From: an uncultured Eubacteriales bacterium
GTDB lineage: Bacteria; Bacillota; Clostridia; Oscillospirales; Oscillospiraceae
Assembly: GCA_905201305.1 (NCBI GenBank)
Contig: CAJKNS010000035.1
Span: 1-13,749, forward strand
Direction: 5' to 3'
DNA length: 13,749 nucleotides
In this document: piece after piece, positions 6,745 through 13,545 of the stretch
Layout: every line of letters begins with the position of its first letter
Position numbering within the stretch: the first letter of the stretch is position 1
Translations under genes and position numbers: made by a program
Notes under the pieces: generated by a model
Database searches by the model: none
Seen by the model: the letters and a program-made list of their open reading frames with translations, nothing else
What the model was told of the DNA's origin: nothing

Positions 6745-7806
6745 ATGAAAGCAATCGCACTGTACGGTAAAAAAGACGCAAGAATCATCGAAAAGCCTGT
6801 TCCTCAGGCAGAAGAAAATCAGCTGGTGGTCAAAATTGACTACGTCGGCATCTGCGGCACCGATGTGGAGTTCTTCCAGTCCGGCGCGGTACCGCCCTTC
6901 GTTCATCTGCCCATGGTGCTGGGACATGAAAATGTAGGCACCGTTGTGGAGGTCGGCAAGGGTGTCACCGAATTCAAGGTCGGCGATAAGATTCTCTGCG
7001 GTCCTCCCTCCCACTGCGCTGAGGATTGCCCCTCCTGCCGCCAGGGCAAGACCAACATCTGCATCAACGGCTTCCCCCGTACTGCCGGAATCGGCGGTCC
7101 CGACGGCGGCTATGCCGAATACATGCTGGTCCGCGATGTAAAGCACACCATGCTGGTGAAGGTACCCGAGGGCGTTGATCTCAAGGATGCGGTGCTGTTT
7201 GACGTGATCTGCGTTTCCCTCCACGGCGTTCGGAATTCCGCCTTCAAGTTTGGCGATAACGTTGTGGTTTCCGGCACCGGTCCCATCGGTCTGGCTGCCA
7301 TCCAGTGTCTGAAGGCTGCGGGCGCCAATAAGATTATCGCTCTGGGCACCAACTCCGCCAAGGAGCCCATCATCAAGGCTTACGGTGCCGATTATTTCAT
7401 CAACTCCAAGGAATGCACCGATCTTGCCGGTGAGATTCAGAAGATTCTCGGCTCTCCCGTGGGCGCTGATGTGGTCTATGAGTGCGCAGGCAACATGACC
7501 TCTCTCTCCAACTGCGTCTATCAATGCGTAAAGCCCGGCGGACAGGTTTCCATCATCGGCACCATTCAGGAGCCCATGACCGCACTGGTGCCCGGTCAGT
7601 TCTCCATCCACGAGCCCAACTTCCAGTTCTCCTTCACCTACACCCAGGAGGACGTGCAGATTTATCTGGACATGGTAGCTTCCGGCAAGATGAAGTTCCC
7701 GGGCATGGTAACAGATGTTGTCTCTCTGGATCACGCCATTGATATGGGGCTGGACCGCAAGGATCGCAAGGGCATGCTGAAGATCCTCATTGATCCCAGC
7801 CTGTAA
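6745..7806 (+). CDS. zinc-dependent medium-chain alcohol dehydrogenase
   Basis: A 353-residue MDR-family dehydrogenase, probably a cytoplasmic NAD(P)-dependent enzyme interconverting a secondary (or primary) alcohol and its carbonyl. Catalytic-zinc ligands are visible as Cys37 (CGTD) and His61-Glu62 (GHENVG). Structural-zinc cysteines are C91-x3-C95-x2-C98-x7-C106, one residue longer in the first gap than the usual x2. The Rossmann motif GTGPIG is at 177-182. At the place where many sorbitol/threonine-dehydrogenase-like members carry a conserved Glu there is Asp153 (FDVICVSLHG). AAAGGAG at 6728-6734 precedes the ATG by 10 nt. The gene sits between the flavoprotein and the ene-reductase; the downstream ribosome binding site overlaps its stop codon, so translation is coupled. 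Context suggests it handles the same substrate as the ene-reductase, either making an enone from an allylic alcohol or reducing a ketone. Family secure, substrate unknown. Confidence 0.93.
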   Translation: MKAIALYGKKDARIIEKPVPQAEENQLVVKIDYVGICGTDVEFFQSGAVPPFVHLPMVLGHENVGTVVEVGKGVTEFKVGDKILCGPPSHCAEDCPSCRQGKTNICINGFPRTAGIGGPDGGYAEYMLVRDVKHTMLVKVPEGVDLKDAVLFDVICVSLHGVRNSAFKFGDNVVVSGTGPIGLAAIQCLKAAGANKIIALGTNSAKEPIIKAYGADYFINSKECTDLAGEIQKILGSPVGADVVYECAGNMTSLSNCVYQCVKPGGQVSIIGTIQEPMTALVPGQFSIHEPNFQFSFTYTQEDVQIYLDMVASGKMKFPGMVTDVVSLDHAIDMGLDRKDRKGMLKILIDPSL

Positions 7807-7819
7807 GGAGGAACCCGCA

Positions 7820-9730
7820 ATGTACAAGATTCCAAAAGCACTTACCCCCGTTCGCATCGGCAATGTGCTGCTGAAAAACCGCATTGTCTCCGCCCCTACC
7901 ACCATGCATTCTCTGTCCAACGGTGAGCTGTATCCCACCGAGGACGCCATTTCCTTCTTTGAATCCCGGGCAAGAGCCGGTGTGGGCATGGTCACGGTTG
8001 CCGGCTTGAAGGTTGGCAAGGACGTTGCCGACGACGGTCAGAACACCGCCTGGGACGTAAACCAGCCCAACCACCGGAACAAGCTCATGGAGCTGGTGGA
8101 GCGGGTGCACTTCTATGGTGCAAAGATTTCCATGGAGCTCATCGGCATTTTCCCCGAGGGCTACACCGTATCCGATGGCTGCTCCATCATGGGCTGGGCA
8201 ACCGGTCATGAGATCACCCGGGAAGCCATGGAGGCATTTAAAGAGGAATGGGCGCAGGCAGCCGCCGATTTGGTGGACTGCGGCTTCGACGCCATTCTGA
8301 TTCACTCCGGTCACTCCGTCCCCCTGGCGCAGTTTCTCTCCCCTCTGACCAACAAGCGCACCGATGAATATGGCGGCTCCACCGAAAACCGCTGCCGGTA
8401 CCTTATTGAAATTCTCGATGCCATTCGGGCGAGGGTAGGCAATAAGCTGCTCATCGAAGTCCGCATCTCCGGCACCGAGTTTGAAGAGGGCGGCATTGAC
8501 ATTGACGAGGGCATCCGCATTGGCGAGCTGATTCAGGACCATCTGGATATTCTCCAGGTTTCTGCCGGTATGCACAACCCCAAATGGATGACCTGGGTCC
8601 ATCCCTGTGGCTTCCGTCCGCCCATGCCCAACGTCTATGTGGCAGAGGCATTCAAGAAATCCGGAAAAATTCATGTTCCCATTGTGACCCTGGGCGCCAT
8701 CGACTCTCTGGAGTCCGCCGAGAGAATCATCGAGGACGGCAAGGCAGACCTTGTGACCATGGCACGGAGTCTGATTGCGGACCCCGAGCTGATTCACAAG
8801 GGTATGGCAGGCAAAACCGAGGACGTTACCCCCTGCATCAAGTGCATGCGCTGCCACGACTCCACCGTTTACGGTCACCATTTCCAGTGCGCCGTGAATC
8901 CCACCGCCGGTCTGGAAGCAAGCCTCAACAAGCTGGTGCAGGAGCCGGGCGTATGTAAGAAGGTTGCCGTCATCGGCGGCGGTCCTGCGGGCATGAAGGC
9001 AGCCTGCGTGGCTGCGGATCGCGGGCATCAGGTAACGCTGTTTGAAGCGGAAGCCCGGTTGGGCGGCATGCTCCACTATGCAGGCTATTTCTCCTTCAAG
9101 TATCCCGTGAAGGACTACATGAACTGGCTGATCGGTCAGGTAAACAAGCGTCCCATCGACGTAAAGCTGGGCACAAAGGCAACGCCCGAAACCGTGCAGG
9201 GCTATGACGCCGTGCTGGTTGCCATCGGTGCAGCGCCGCTGATTCTTCCGGTGCCCGGCGTGGAGCAGGCAAAGATCGCCATCGAGACCCTGGGACATGA
9301 AGAGGAGCTGGGCGATTCCGTCGTGCTCATCGGCGGCGGTCAGGTGGGCTGTGAAACCGCCCTCCACTATGCAAAGCTGGGCAAGAAGGTCACCGTTATG
9401 GAGATGCAGTCTGAGCTTGCGCCCGACGCTTCCACCACCGGCAGAAACGAGCTGATGACCGAAATCGCAGCCGAGCCCAACTTTATCCCCCTCACCGGTG
9501 CAAGATGCATTTCCCTTACTGCCACCTCCGTCACCTATGAGAAGGACGGCAAACAGGAAACCGTCACCGCCGACTCCGTGGTGCTCTCTGCCGGCATGAA
9601 GGCAAAGACCCAGGAGGCAGACTCCTTTATCGGTACTGCCCTGGACTTCGCAGAAATTGGCGACTGTGTCTGGGCGAGAACCGTGGAATACGCCACCAAG
9701 GAAGCCTATTATGCAGCTGTAAATCTGTAA
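7820..9730 (+). CDS. Fe-S/FMN/FAD ene-reductase (2,4-dienoyl-CoA / 2-enoate reductase, OYE family)
   Basis: A 636-residue NADH:flavin oxidoreductase that probably reduces a C=C bond conjugated to a carbonyl. Residues 1-330 are the FMN-binding TIM barrel (LTPVRIGNVLLKNRIVSAPT near 8-27). The active-site segment is IHSGH (161-165: His162, His165), followed by QFLSPLTNKRTDEYGGSTEN. A [4Fe-4S] motif follows, C339-x2-C342-x2-C345-x11-C357. The C-terminal half has two dinucleotide folds, GGGPAG (386-391, FAD) and GGGQVG (505-510, NAD(P)H), and ends with the family's GDC segment. The domain order and length match BaiCD/BaiH, trimethylamine dehydrogenase and enoate reductases. The start at ATG 7820 is set by TAAGGAGG (7804-7811), whose TAA is the stop of the preceding gene; an in-frame ATG at 7790 inside that gene is rejected. 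Bile-acid, steroid, flavonoid or enoate substrates are all possible from family knowledge, and none can be chosen here. Confidence 0.93.
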   Translation: MYKIPKALTPVRIGNVLLKNRIVSAPTTMHSLSNGELYPTEDAISFFESRARAGVGMVTVAGLKVGKDVADDGQNTAWDVNQPNHRNKLMELVERVHFYGAKISMELIGIFPEGYTVSDGCSIMGWATGHEITREAMEAFKEEWAQAAADLVDCGFDAILIHSGHSVPLAQFLSPLTNKRTDEYGGSTENRCRYLIEILDAIRARVGNKLLIEVRISGTEFEEGGIDIDEGIRIGELIQDHLDILQVSAGMHNPKWMTWVHPCGFRPPMPNVYVAEAFKKSGKIHVPIVTLGAIDSLESAERIIEDGKADLVTMARSLIADPELIHKGMAGKTEDVTPCIKCMRCHDSTVYGHHFQCAVNPTAGLEASLNKLVQEPGVCKKVAVIGGGPAGMKAACVAADRGHQVTLFEAEARLGGMLHYAGYFSFKYPVKDYMNWLIGQVNKRPIDVKLGTKATPETVQGYDAVLVAIGAAPLILPVPGVEQAKIAIETLGHEEELGDSVVLIGGGQVGCETALHYAKLGKKVTVMEMQSELAPDASTTGRNELMTEIAAEPNFIPLTGARCISLTATSVTYEKDGKQETVTADSVVLSAGMKAKTQEADSFIGTALDFAEIGDCVWARTVEYATKEAYYAAVNL

Positions 9731-9739
9731 ATTTCCCTC

Positions 9740-9829
9740 GGGAGACGGTCCGACCAGCCGTCTCCCACCTCAAAAAAGCGCAGCCTGACCAGCTGCGTAC
9801 TTCATCGGAGCAGTTTGACCGGCTGCTCC
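9740..9829 (+). ncRNA. three tandem YGACCRG-loop hairpins in the MFS gene leader
   Basis: Three consecutive stem-loops lie between the ene-reductase stop and the MFS start. Hairpin A has a 9-bp perfect stem, GGGAGACGG (9740-9748) with CCGTCTCCC (9758-9766), and loop TCCGACCAG. Hairpin B has a 6-bp stem with one G-U, GCGCAG (9778-9783) with CTGCGT (9793-9798), and loop CCTGACCAG. Hairpin C has a 7-bp stem, GGAGCAG (9807-9813) with CTGCTCC (9823-9829), and loop TTTGACCGG. The stems differ in sequence, while every loop is nine bases and ends in YGACCRG. The same loop ending occurs in the leader of the operon's first gene. The 3' arm of hairpin C can alternatively pair CTCC (9826-9829) with GGAG of the Shine-Dalgarno sequence (9837-9840). 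None of the three has a U-tail, so they are not ordinary terminators. Confidence 0.65.
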
Positions 9830-9851
9830 CCATAAAGGAGAAAGAATTGTT

Positions 9852-11156
9852 ATGAGTAAAAATCAAACGCAGGAAAAGGATATTTCCTTAATCAGCGCCA
9901 ATTTTGGACTCAAGGGCTGGGGCATTTTGATTCTCACGTTCCTCTGCATTTTCCTGGACTCTTCCCTGATTAACGACTCGCTGAACGTGGTGGTAGACGT
10001 ATTTGCCAATCAGCATGGCTGGAACAGCGGCATGCTCTACGGCTTCTCCACCATCACCGCATGGATCGCCGTGGCAGGCGCAGCGCTGTGGGGCGTTTTG
10101 TCCAGCAAAATCTCCATCCGCTGGAGCTGGGCAATTTCCCTGCTCATTACCGGCATTGCCTGTCTGTGCTGGGGTCACGCCGCCTCCCCTGCCGTTTACT
10201 TTGTATGTCTGGCAGTCTCCGCAGTGGGCGGCATGGGCTTCTGCTACATCTGCTCTCTGAACGTGGTTTCCAACTGGTTCCCCCGGAAAAAGGGCATTGC
10301 CATGGGCTGGGTTACCATCGGCTTCCCGCTGTCTGCCGCTGTGACCTCCCAGGTCATGGGCAACATCGTCACCAAGGGCGGTCTGCCTGAGGTTTACACC
10401 ATCTATGCAGTGGCATCCTTTGTGCTGTGTGTTCTGGTTGCACTGTTTGTCCGGGATTATCCCGAGCAGGCTGGCGCTTATCCGGACAACAACAGGAAAT
10501 TCGACAACGAAGCTGCCAAAAAGGAGCTGGCTGAAGGTCTCCAGTACATGAAGAACTCCCCCTGGACCGTTAAAAAGCTGTTCTCCACCGGCAAGGTATG
10601 GCTCATTGCCATCTCCTTGGGTATTATGGAGCTGCTGTCCCTGGGCATCATGACCAACTTCGTTCCCCGCATGATTCAGGCAGGCTATGTTGACGCCAAC
10701 GGCGGTCCTGCTCCCATTATCTTTGCCATGCTGGGCATTGCAGGCATTATGGCATGCATCGGCTCCGTGGGCTGCGGCATTCTGGATGCAAAGCTCGGTC
10801 CCAAGAAGGCCATTCAAATCACCATGGTAGTTGCAATCATCGCCATCGTGCTGAACCTGATTCCCACCACGCCCACCAAGTTCGCTTCTCTGCCCTTCCT
10901 TGCCATTCTGCTGGGCGGCGCTGCAAACTATCTGGTTTCTCTCACCAATACTATTTGGGGTCGCTATGACTTTCCCATGGCATACAAGGTGCTCAAGCCC
11001 ATGGTTGCCGCAGTTGGCGCGCTGGGCGTATCCATCGTCGGCATCATTGGACGCAGCATCTCCTATGCCGCAGCTTATGGCGTGCTGGCAGTCCTCACCG
11101 TGATTGCACTGGTGCTGGTCAGCCTGGTGGATGACGCCACCATCGGCAGAAACTAA
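9852..11156 (+). CDS. major facilitator superfamily transporter
   Basis: A 434-residue integral membrane protein with about 12 hydrophobic segments, typical for MFS carriers. The first six helices run to about residue 200. A charged central cytoplasmic loop (about 203-245, with RDYPEQAGAYPDNNRKFDNE) separates them from the second six-helix bundle. A segment reading NWFPRKKGIAMGW (near residues 140-152) resembles the loop motif of oxalate/formate-antiporter-like MFS proteins. It probably carries the organic substrate or product of the upstream enzymes across the membrane; direction and coupling ion cannot be told. AAAGGAG (9834-9840) lies 11 nt before the ATG. A 121-bp gap with three tandem hairpins, and no clear promoter, separates it from the ene-reductase, so it is probably the last cistron of the operon with its own post-transcriptional control. 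It ends before the terminator at 11238-11277. Confidence 0.92.
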   Translation: MSKNQTQEKDISLISANFGLKGWGILILTFLCIFLDSSLINDSLNVVVDVFANQHGWNSGMLYGFSTITAWIAVAGAALWGVLSSKISIRWSWAISLLITGIACLCWGHAASPAVYFVCLAVSAVGGMGFCYICSLNVVSNWFPRKKGIAMGWVTIGFPLSAAVTSQVMGNIVTKGGLPEVYTIYAVASFVLCVLVALFVRDYPEQAGAYPDNNRKFDNEAAKKELAEGLQYMKNSPWTVKKLFSTGKVWLIAISLGIMELLSLGIMTNFVPRMIQAGYVDANGGPAPIIFAMLGIAGIMACIGSVGCGILDAKLGPKKAIQITMVVAIIAIVLNLIPTTPTKFASLPFLAILLGGAANYLVSLTNTIWGRYDFPMAYKVLKPMVAAVGALGVSIVGIIGRSISYAAAYGVLAVLTVIALVLVSLVDDATIGRN

Positions 11157-11183
11157 TCTGACTCCTTCCTTTACTCCCCATAT

Positions 11184-11215
11184 GGTTGGCTGCTGCATTC
11201 GTGCGGCAGCCAACC
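11184..11215 (+). repeat. 13-bp stem hairpin in the MFS 3' region
   Basis: An inverted repeat pairs 11184-11196 with 11203-11215 (GGTTGGCTGCTGC with GCGGCAGCCAACC, one T-G wobble) around ATTCGT. It has no T-run and precedes the real terminator by about 20 bases. It could protect the transcript 3' end or be an older terminator. Its loop does not carry the GACC motif of the operon leaders. Confidence 0.5.
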
Positions 11216-11237
11216 GTGACATTCGGGCAGAAAAATC

Positions 11238-11277
11238 GGGTGTGCTGCATTGTACAGCACACCCAATCATTTTTTAT
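11238..11277. terminator. bidirectional terminator between the MFS gene and hydE
   Basis: A 10-bp perfect stem, GGGTGTGCTG (11238-11247) with CAGCACACCC (11255-11264), closes the loop CATTGTA. The plus-strand tail is AATCATTTTTTAT. On the minus strand the tail is GATTTTT (complement of 11231-11237). It ends both the redox operon and the convergent hydE-hydF transcript, whose stop codon lies within the plus-strand tail at 11274-11276. Confidence 0.9.
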
Positions 11278-12326
11278 CCGCGATAGTCTCCCCGGGAAAC
11301 CGCAACCTGATAGCCGATCTGCTCCATTCGGCGCTCCATACAGTGGCGGCATTCCGCAGCCTCGTCGCCGGTGCAGATTTTTCCGTCATAGAGCAGGTAT
11401 TTGCTCCTGACGTCCGTGGGCGAAAGATTGGGCATCACCACATTGGCACCTGCCAGAATGCCCTTTTCCCGACCAAGGGGATGAATGGTGCCCAGCGCCG
11501 TGGTGGCAGGCAGCAGCACACGGGGGAACATCAGCCGCAGGATGCCCAGCAAATGCAGCGTAGCCTCCAGAGTCCCTGCCGCTTCATTCCGGAATCGGGT
11601 ATCCTGATGGGGAATAAATGGTCCAATGCCGATCATATGGGGCTGGAGCGCCTGCATAAACCGAAGATCCTCTATGATATTTTCCGTGGTCTGATAGGGC
11701 GAGCCCACCATAATTCCACAGCCCACCTGATAGCCGATCTCCTTGAGATCCCACAGGCAGCGCTTTCGGTCCTCAATACTCAGCTCCGGCGGATGCAGCA
11801 TGCCATAATGCGCCGGATTGGACGTTTCCTGCCGCAGAAGATACCGCTCCGCTCCCGCATCGAAATACGCCTGATAGCTTTCCCGGCTTTTCTCGCCAAT
11901 GGACAGCGTAATCGCGCAGTCCGGATGGTTTTCATGAATGGCAGCCACCAGCTCGCACACCCGCTCATCGTTATACCAGGGGTCCTCGCCCCCCTGCAGC
12001 ACAAAGGTTCGGAAGCCCAACTCATAGCCCTTTTTGCAGCAGTCCAGAATCTCCTCCCTGCTCAGGCGATACCGCTGGGCATTTTGATTGCTCCGTCGAA
12101 TGCCACAGTAATAGCAGTCGTTTTTGCAGACATTGGTGAACTCAATGAGCCCCCGGAGATAGACCTCGTGCCCATAAATCTCGTGGCGCACCCGTCGCGC
12201 CGCTTCATAAAGATATTCTGAGCTTTCGTCATCCAGATGTTCAATGAGCGCCGCCAAATCCTCATCCGGAAGATTCTGCTGCTGTTCCAGCGTATCAATC
12301 CGGCGTTTCATGGCGCTGTCGATCAT
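11274..12326 (-). CDS. hydE: [FeFe]-hydrogenase H-cluster radical SAM maturase HydE
   Basis: A 350-residue radical S-adenosylmethionine enzyme that takes part in building the H-cluster of [FeFe]-hydrogenase together with HydF and HydG. The radical-SAM [4Fe-4S] motif is C67-x3-C71-x2-C74 (VCKNDCYYCGIRRSN), followed by a TIM barrel (QGGEDPWYND, LSIGEKSRESY, RQETSNPAHYGMLHP, GCGIMVGSPYQT). C-terminal C318-x7-C326-x2-C329 matches the spacing of the second, accessory cluster site known from Thermotoga maritima HydE. Length is normal. The start ATG at 12326 overlaps the hydF stop in an ATGA junction (12323-12326), with GGAGG 7 nt upstream; the frame is open further upstream only through hydF coding sequence. 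It is co-translated with hydF and ends at the bidirectional terminator. Confidence 0.93.
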   Translation of the reverse strand: MIDSAMKRRIDTLEQQQNLPDEDLAALIEHLDDESSEYLYEAARRVRHEIYGHEVYLRGLIEFTNVCKNDCYYCGIRRSNQNAQRYRLSREEILDCCKKGYELGFRTFVLQGGEDPWYNDERVCELVAAIHENHPDCAITLSIGEKSRESYQAYFDAGAERYLLRQETSNPAHYGMLHPPELSIEDRKRCLWDLKEIGYQVGCGIMVGSPYQTTENIIEDLRFMQALQPHMIGIGPFIPHQDTRFRNEAAGTLEATLHLLGILRLMFPRVLLPATTALGTIHPLGREKGILAGANVVMPNLSPTDVRSKYLLYDGKICTGDEAAECRHCMERRMEQIGYQVAVSRGDYRG

Positions 12327-13534
12327 GCTTTTCCCTCCAGTTCCGCCAAAAGCTTTGGGAACACGGCAATGCTCCGCCGCAAAATGCCCTTCATATAGGC
12401 AATGGCAATGCCGTAGTTGGTAATGGGGACATTCTGGTCCTGGGCGCATTTCATCCGATAGCGCCCCTCCCGCTCGCTGAGCATACAGCCGCCGCAGTGG
12501 ATCACCAGCTTGTACTCCGACAAATCCTCCGGGAAGGATTTTCCCGATGAGGTAGCAATGGTCAGCTGTTTTCCCGTGTAATTTCCAAGCCATCTCGGAA
12601 TTTTTACCGTTCCGATATCGTCGCACTGCCGGTGATGGGTGCAGCCCTCGGAAATCAGCACCTTGTCGCCGTCCTCCAGCGCATCTATGGCAGCGGCGCC
12701 GCGAACCGCTTCCTCCAGCAGTCCCTTCTTCCGCGCCATGAGAATGGAAAAGGAGGTCAGTGGGATATCCATCGGCACCTGCTGCGCCACGGTATCGAAC
12801 ACCTGACTGTCGGTAATCACCACCGCAGGCTTCTCCCTGAGCTTATCAAGCGTATCGGTCAGCCGGTCCTCCTTGACGCAGATTGCCTCTCCGTCAGCGT
12901 CCAGAATATCCCGCAGTACCTGCTGCTGGGGCAGGATCAGACGTCCCTTGGGTGCTGCCTTGTCGATGGGAATCACCAACACCGCCAGCTGTCCCGGGGC
13001 AATCAAATCCCCCACCAGCTGGAGCTTCGGGTCCTCGGCATTCCCCAGATGGGCAATTCTCTCTTTCAGGGCGAAAATATTCTCCCCGGTTTTGGCGCTG
13101 ACCCGCAGCGCATCCTCCGGACATTCCGTATCCTCCGCCATCAAATCCGACTTATTCCACGCCACCACATAGGGGATATTCTTCTGCCGAAACAGGTCGA
13201 TCAGCTGCCGGTCACATTCCTGCATGCCCGTTCTGCCGTCCACCACCAGCACCGCAACATCCGTGCGATTGAGCACCTGCCGGGTCCGCTGCACGCGCTT
13301 TTCTCCCAGCGCGCCCTCATCGTCAAAGCCCGGGGTGTCAATAATCGTTACCGGTCCCATGGGCAAAAGCTCCATTGCCTTGCTCACCGGGTCTGTGGTG
13401 GTGCCGCGGGTTTCGGATACCACGGACAGCTCCTGTCCTGTCACCGCATTTACAATGCTGGACTTGCCCGCATTCCGTCTTCCGAAAAAGCCGATATGTA
13501 CACGATCCCCAGTGGGTGTGTCGTTGAGACTCAT
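12323..13534 (-). CDS. hydF: [FeFe]-hydrogenase maturation GTPase/scaffold HydF
   Basis: A 403-residue scaffold protein that carries the H-cluster precursor and transfers it to apo-hydrogenase. The N-terminal GTPase domain shows the P-loop GRRNAGKS (18-25), a G2 Thr in GTTTD (about 44-48), DTPG (66-69), NKSD (127-130) and SAK (146-148). A dimerisation region follows, then the C-terminal metal-cluster domain with C298-x-H300 and H346-C347-x2-C350, the family's CxH...HCxxC iron-sulfur motif. Length is typical. I choose ATG 13534 because AGGAGGA (complement of 13541-13547) lies 6 nt upstream; an upstream ATG at 13585 lies inside the preceding gene and adds 17 unconserved residues. The stop overlaps the hydE start by 4 bases. 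The upstream gene ends 11 bases away, so all three form one operon. Confidence 0.95.
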   Translation of the reverse strand: MSLNDTPTGDRVHIGFFGRRNAGKSSIVNAVTGQELSVVSETRGTTTDPVSKAMELLPMGPVTIIDTPGFDDEGALGEKRVQRTRQVLNRTDVAVLVVDGRTGMQECDRQLIDLFRQKNIPYVVAWNKSDLMAEDTECPEDALRVSAKTGENIFALKERIAHLGNAEDPKLQLVGDLIAPGQLAVLVIPIDKAAPKGRLILPQQQVLRDILDADGEAICVKEDRLTDTLDKLREKPAVVITDSQVFDTVAQQVPMDIPLTSFSILMARKKGLLEEAVRGAAAIDALEDGDKVLISEGCTHHRQCDDIGTVKIPRWLGNYTGKQLTIATSSGKSFPEDLSEYKLVIHCGGCMLSEREGRYRMKCAQDQNVPITNYGIAIAYMKGILRRSIAVFPKLLAELEGKA

Positions 13535-13545
13535 GATACTTCCTC

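Noticed and set aside
7787..9367. A 526-codon open frame on the minus strand, opposite the ene-reductase
   Set aside because: It is a shadow of codon usage in a GC-rich gene. It has no ribosome binding site, its composition is low-complexity (G, H, N, A-rich), no family is recognisable, and it lies wholly across a well-supported gene. Similar minus-strand frames at 6700-8019 and 9888-11270 were rejected for the same reasons.
7820..9730. Assignment as bilirubin reductase (BilR) or as BaiCD/BaiH
   Set aside because: The active-site segment reads HSGH and is followed by the generic OYE QFLSPLTNKRTDEYGG stretch, unlike the HGDR-type segment I recall for BilR, and no bilQ/bilS or other bai genes are present. 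Family level only is justified.
9740..9766. Hairpin A as the terminator of the ene-reductase gene
   Set aside because: The stem is strong, but the following bases are ACCTCAAAAAAG on the plus strand, so there is no U-tail. A-run placement would suit only the opposite strand, where no gene ends.
9740..9829. Tandem hairpins as an ANTAR target, T-box or CRISPR-like repeat
   Set aside because: ANTAR sites have hexaloops with A1 and G4, which these lack. There is no T-box core or terminator, and stems differ while spacing (35 and 30 nt) and unit length do not fit CRISPR repeats.
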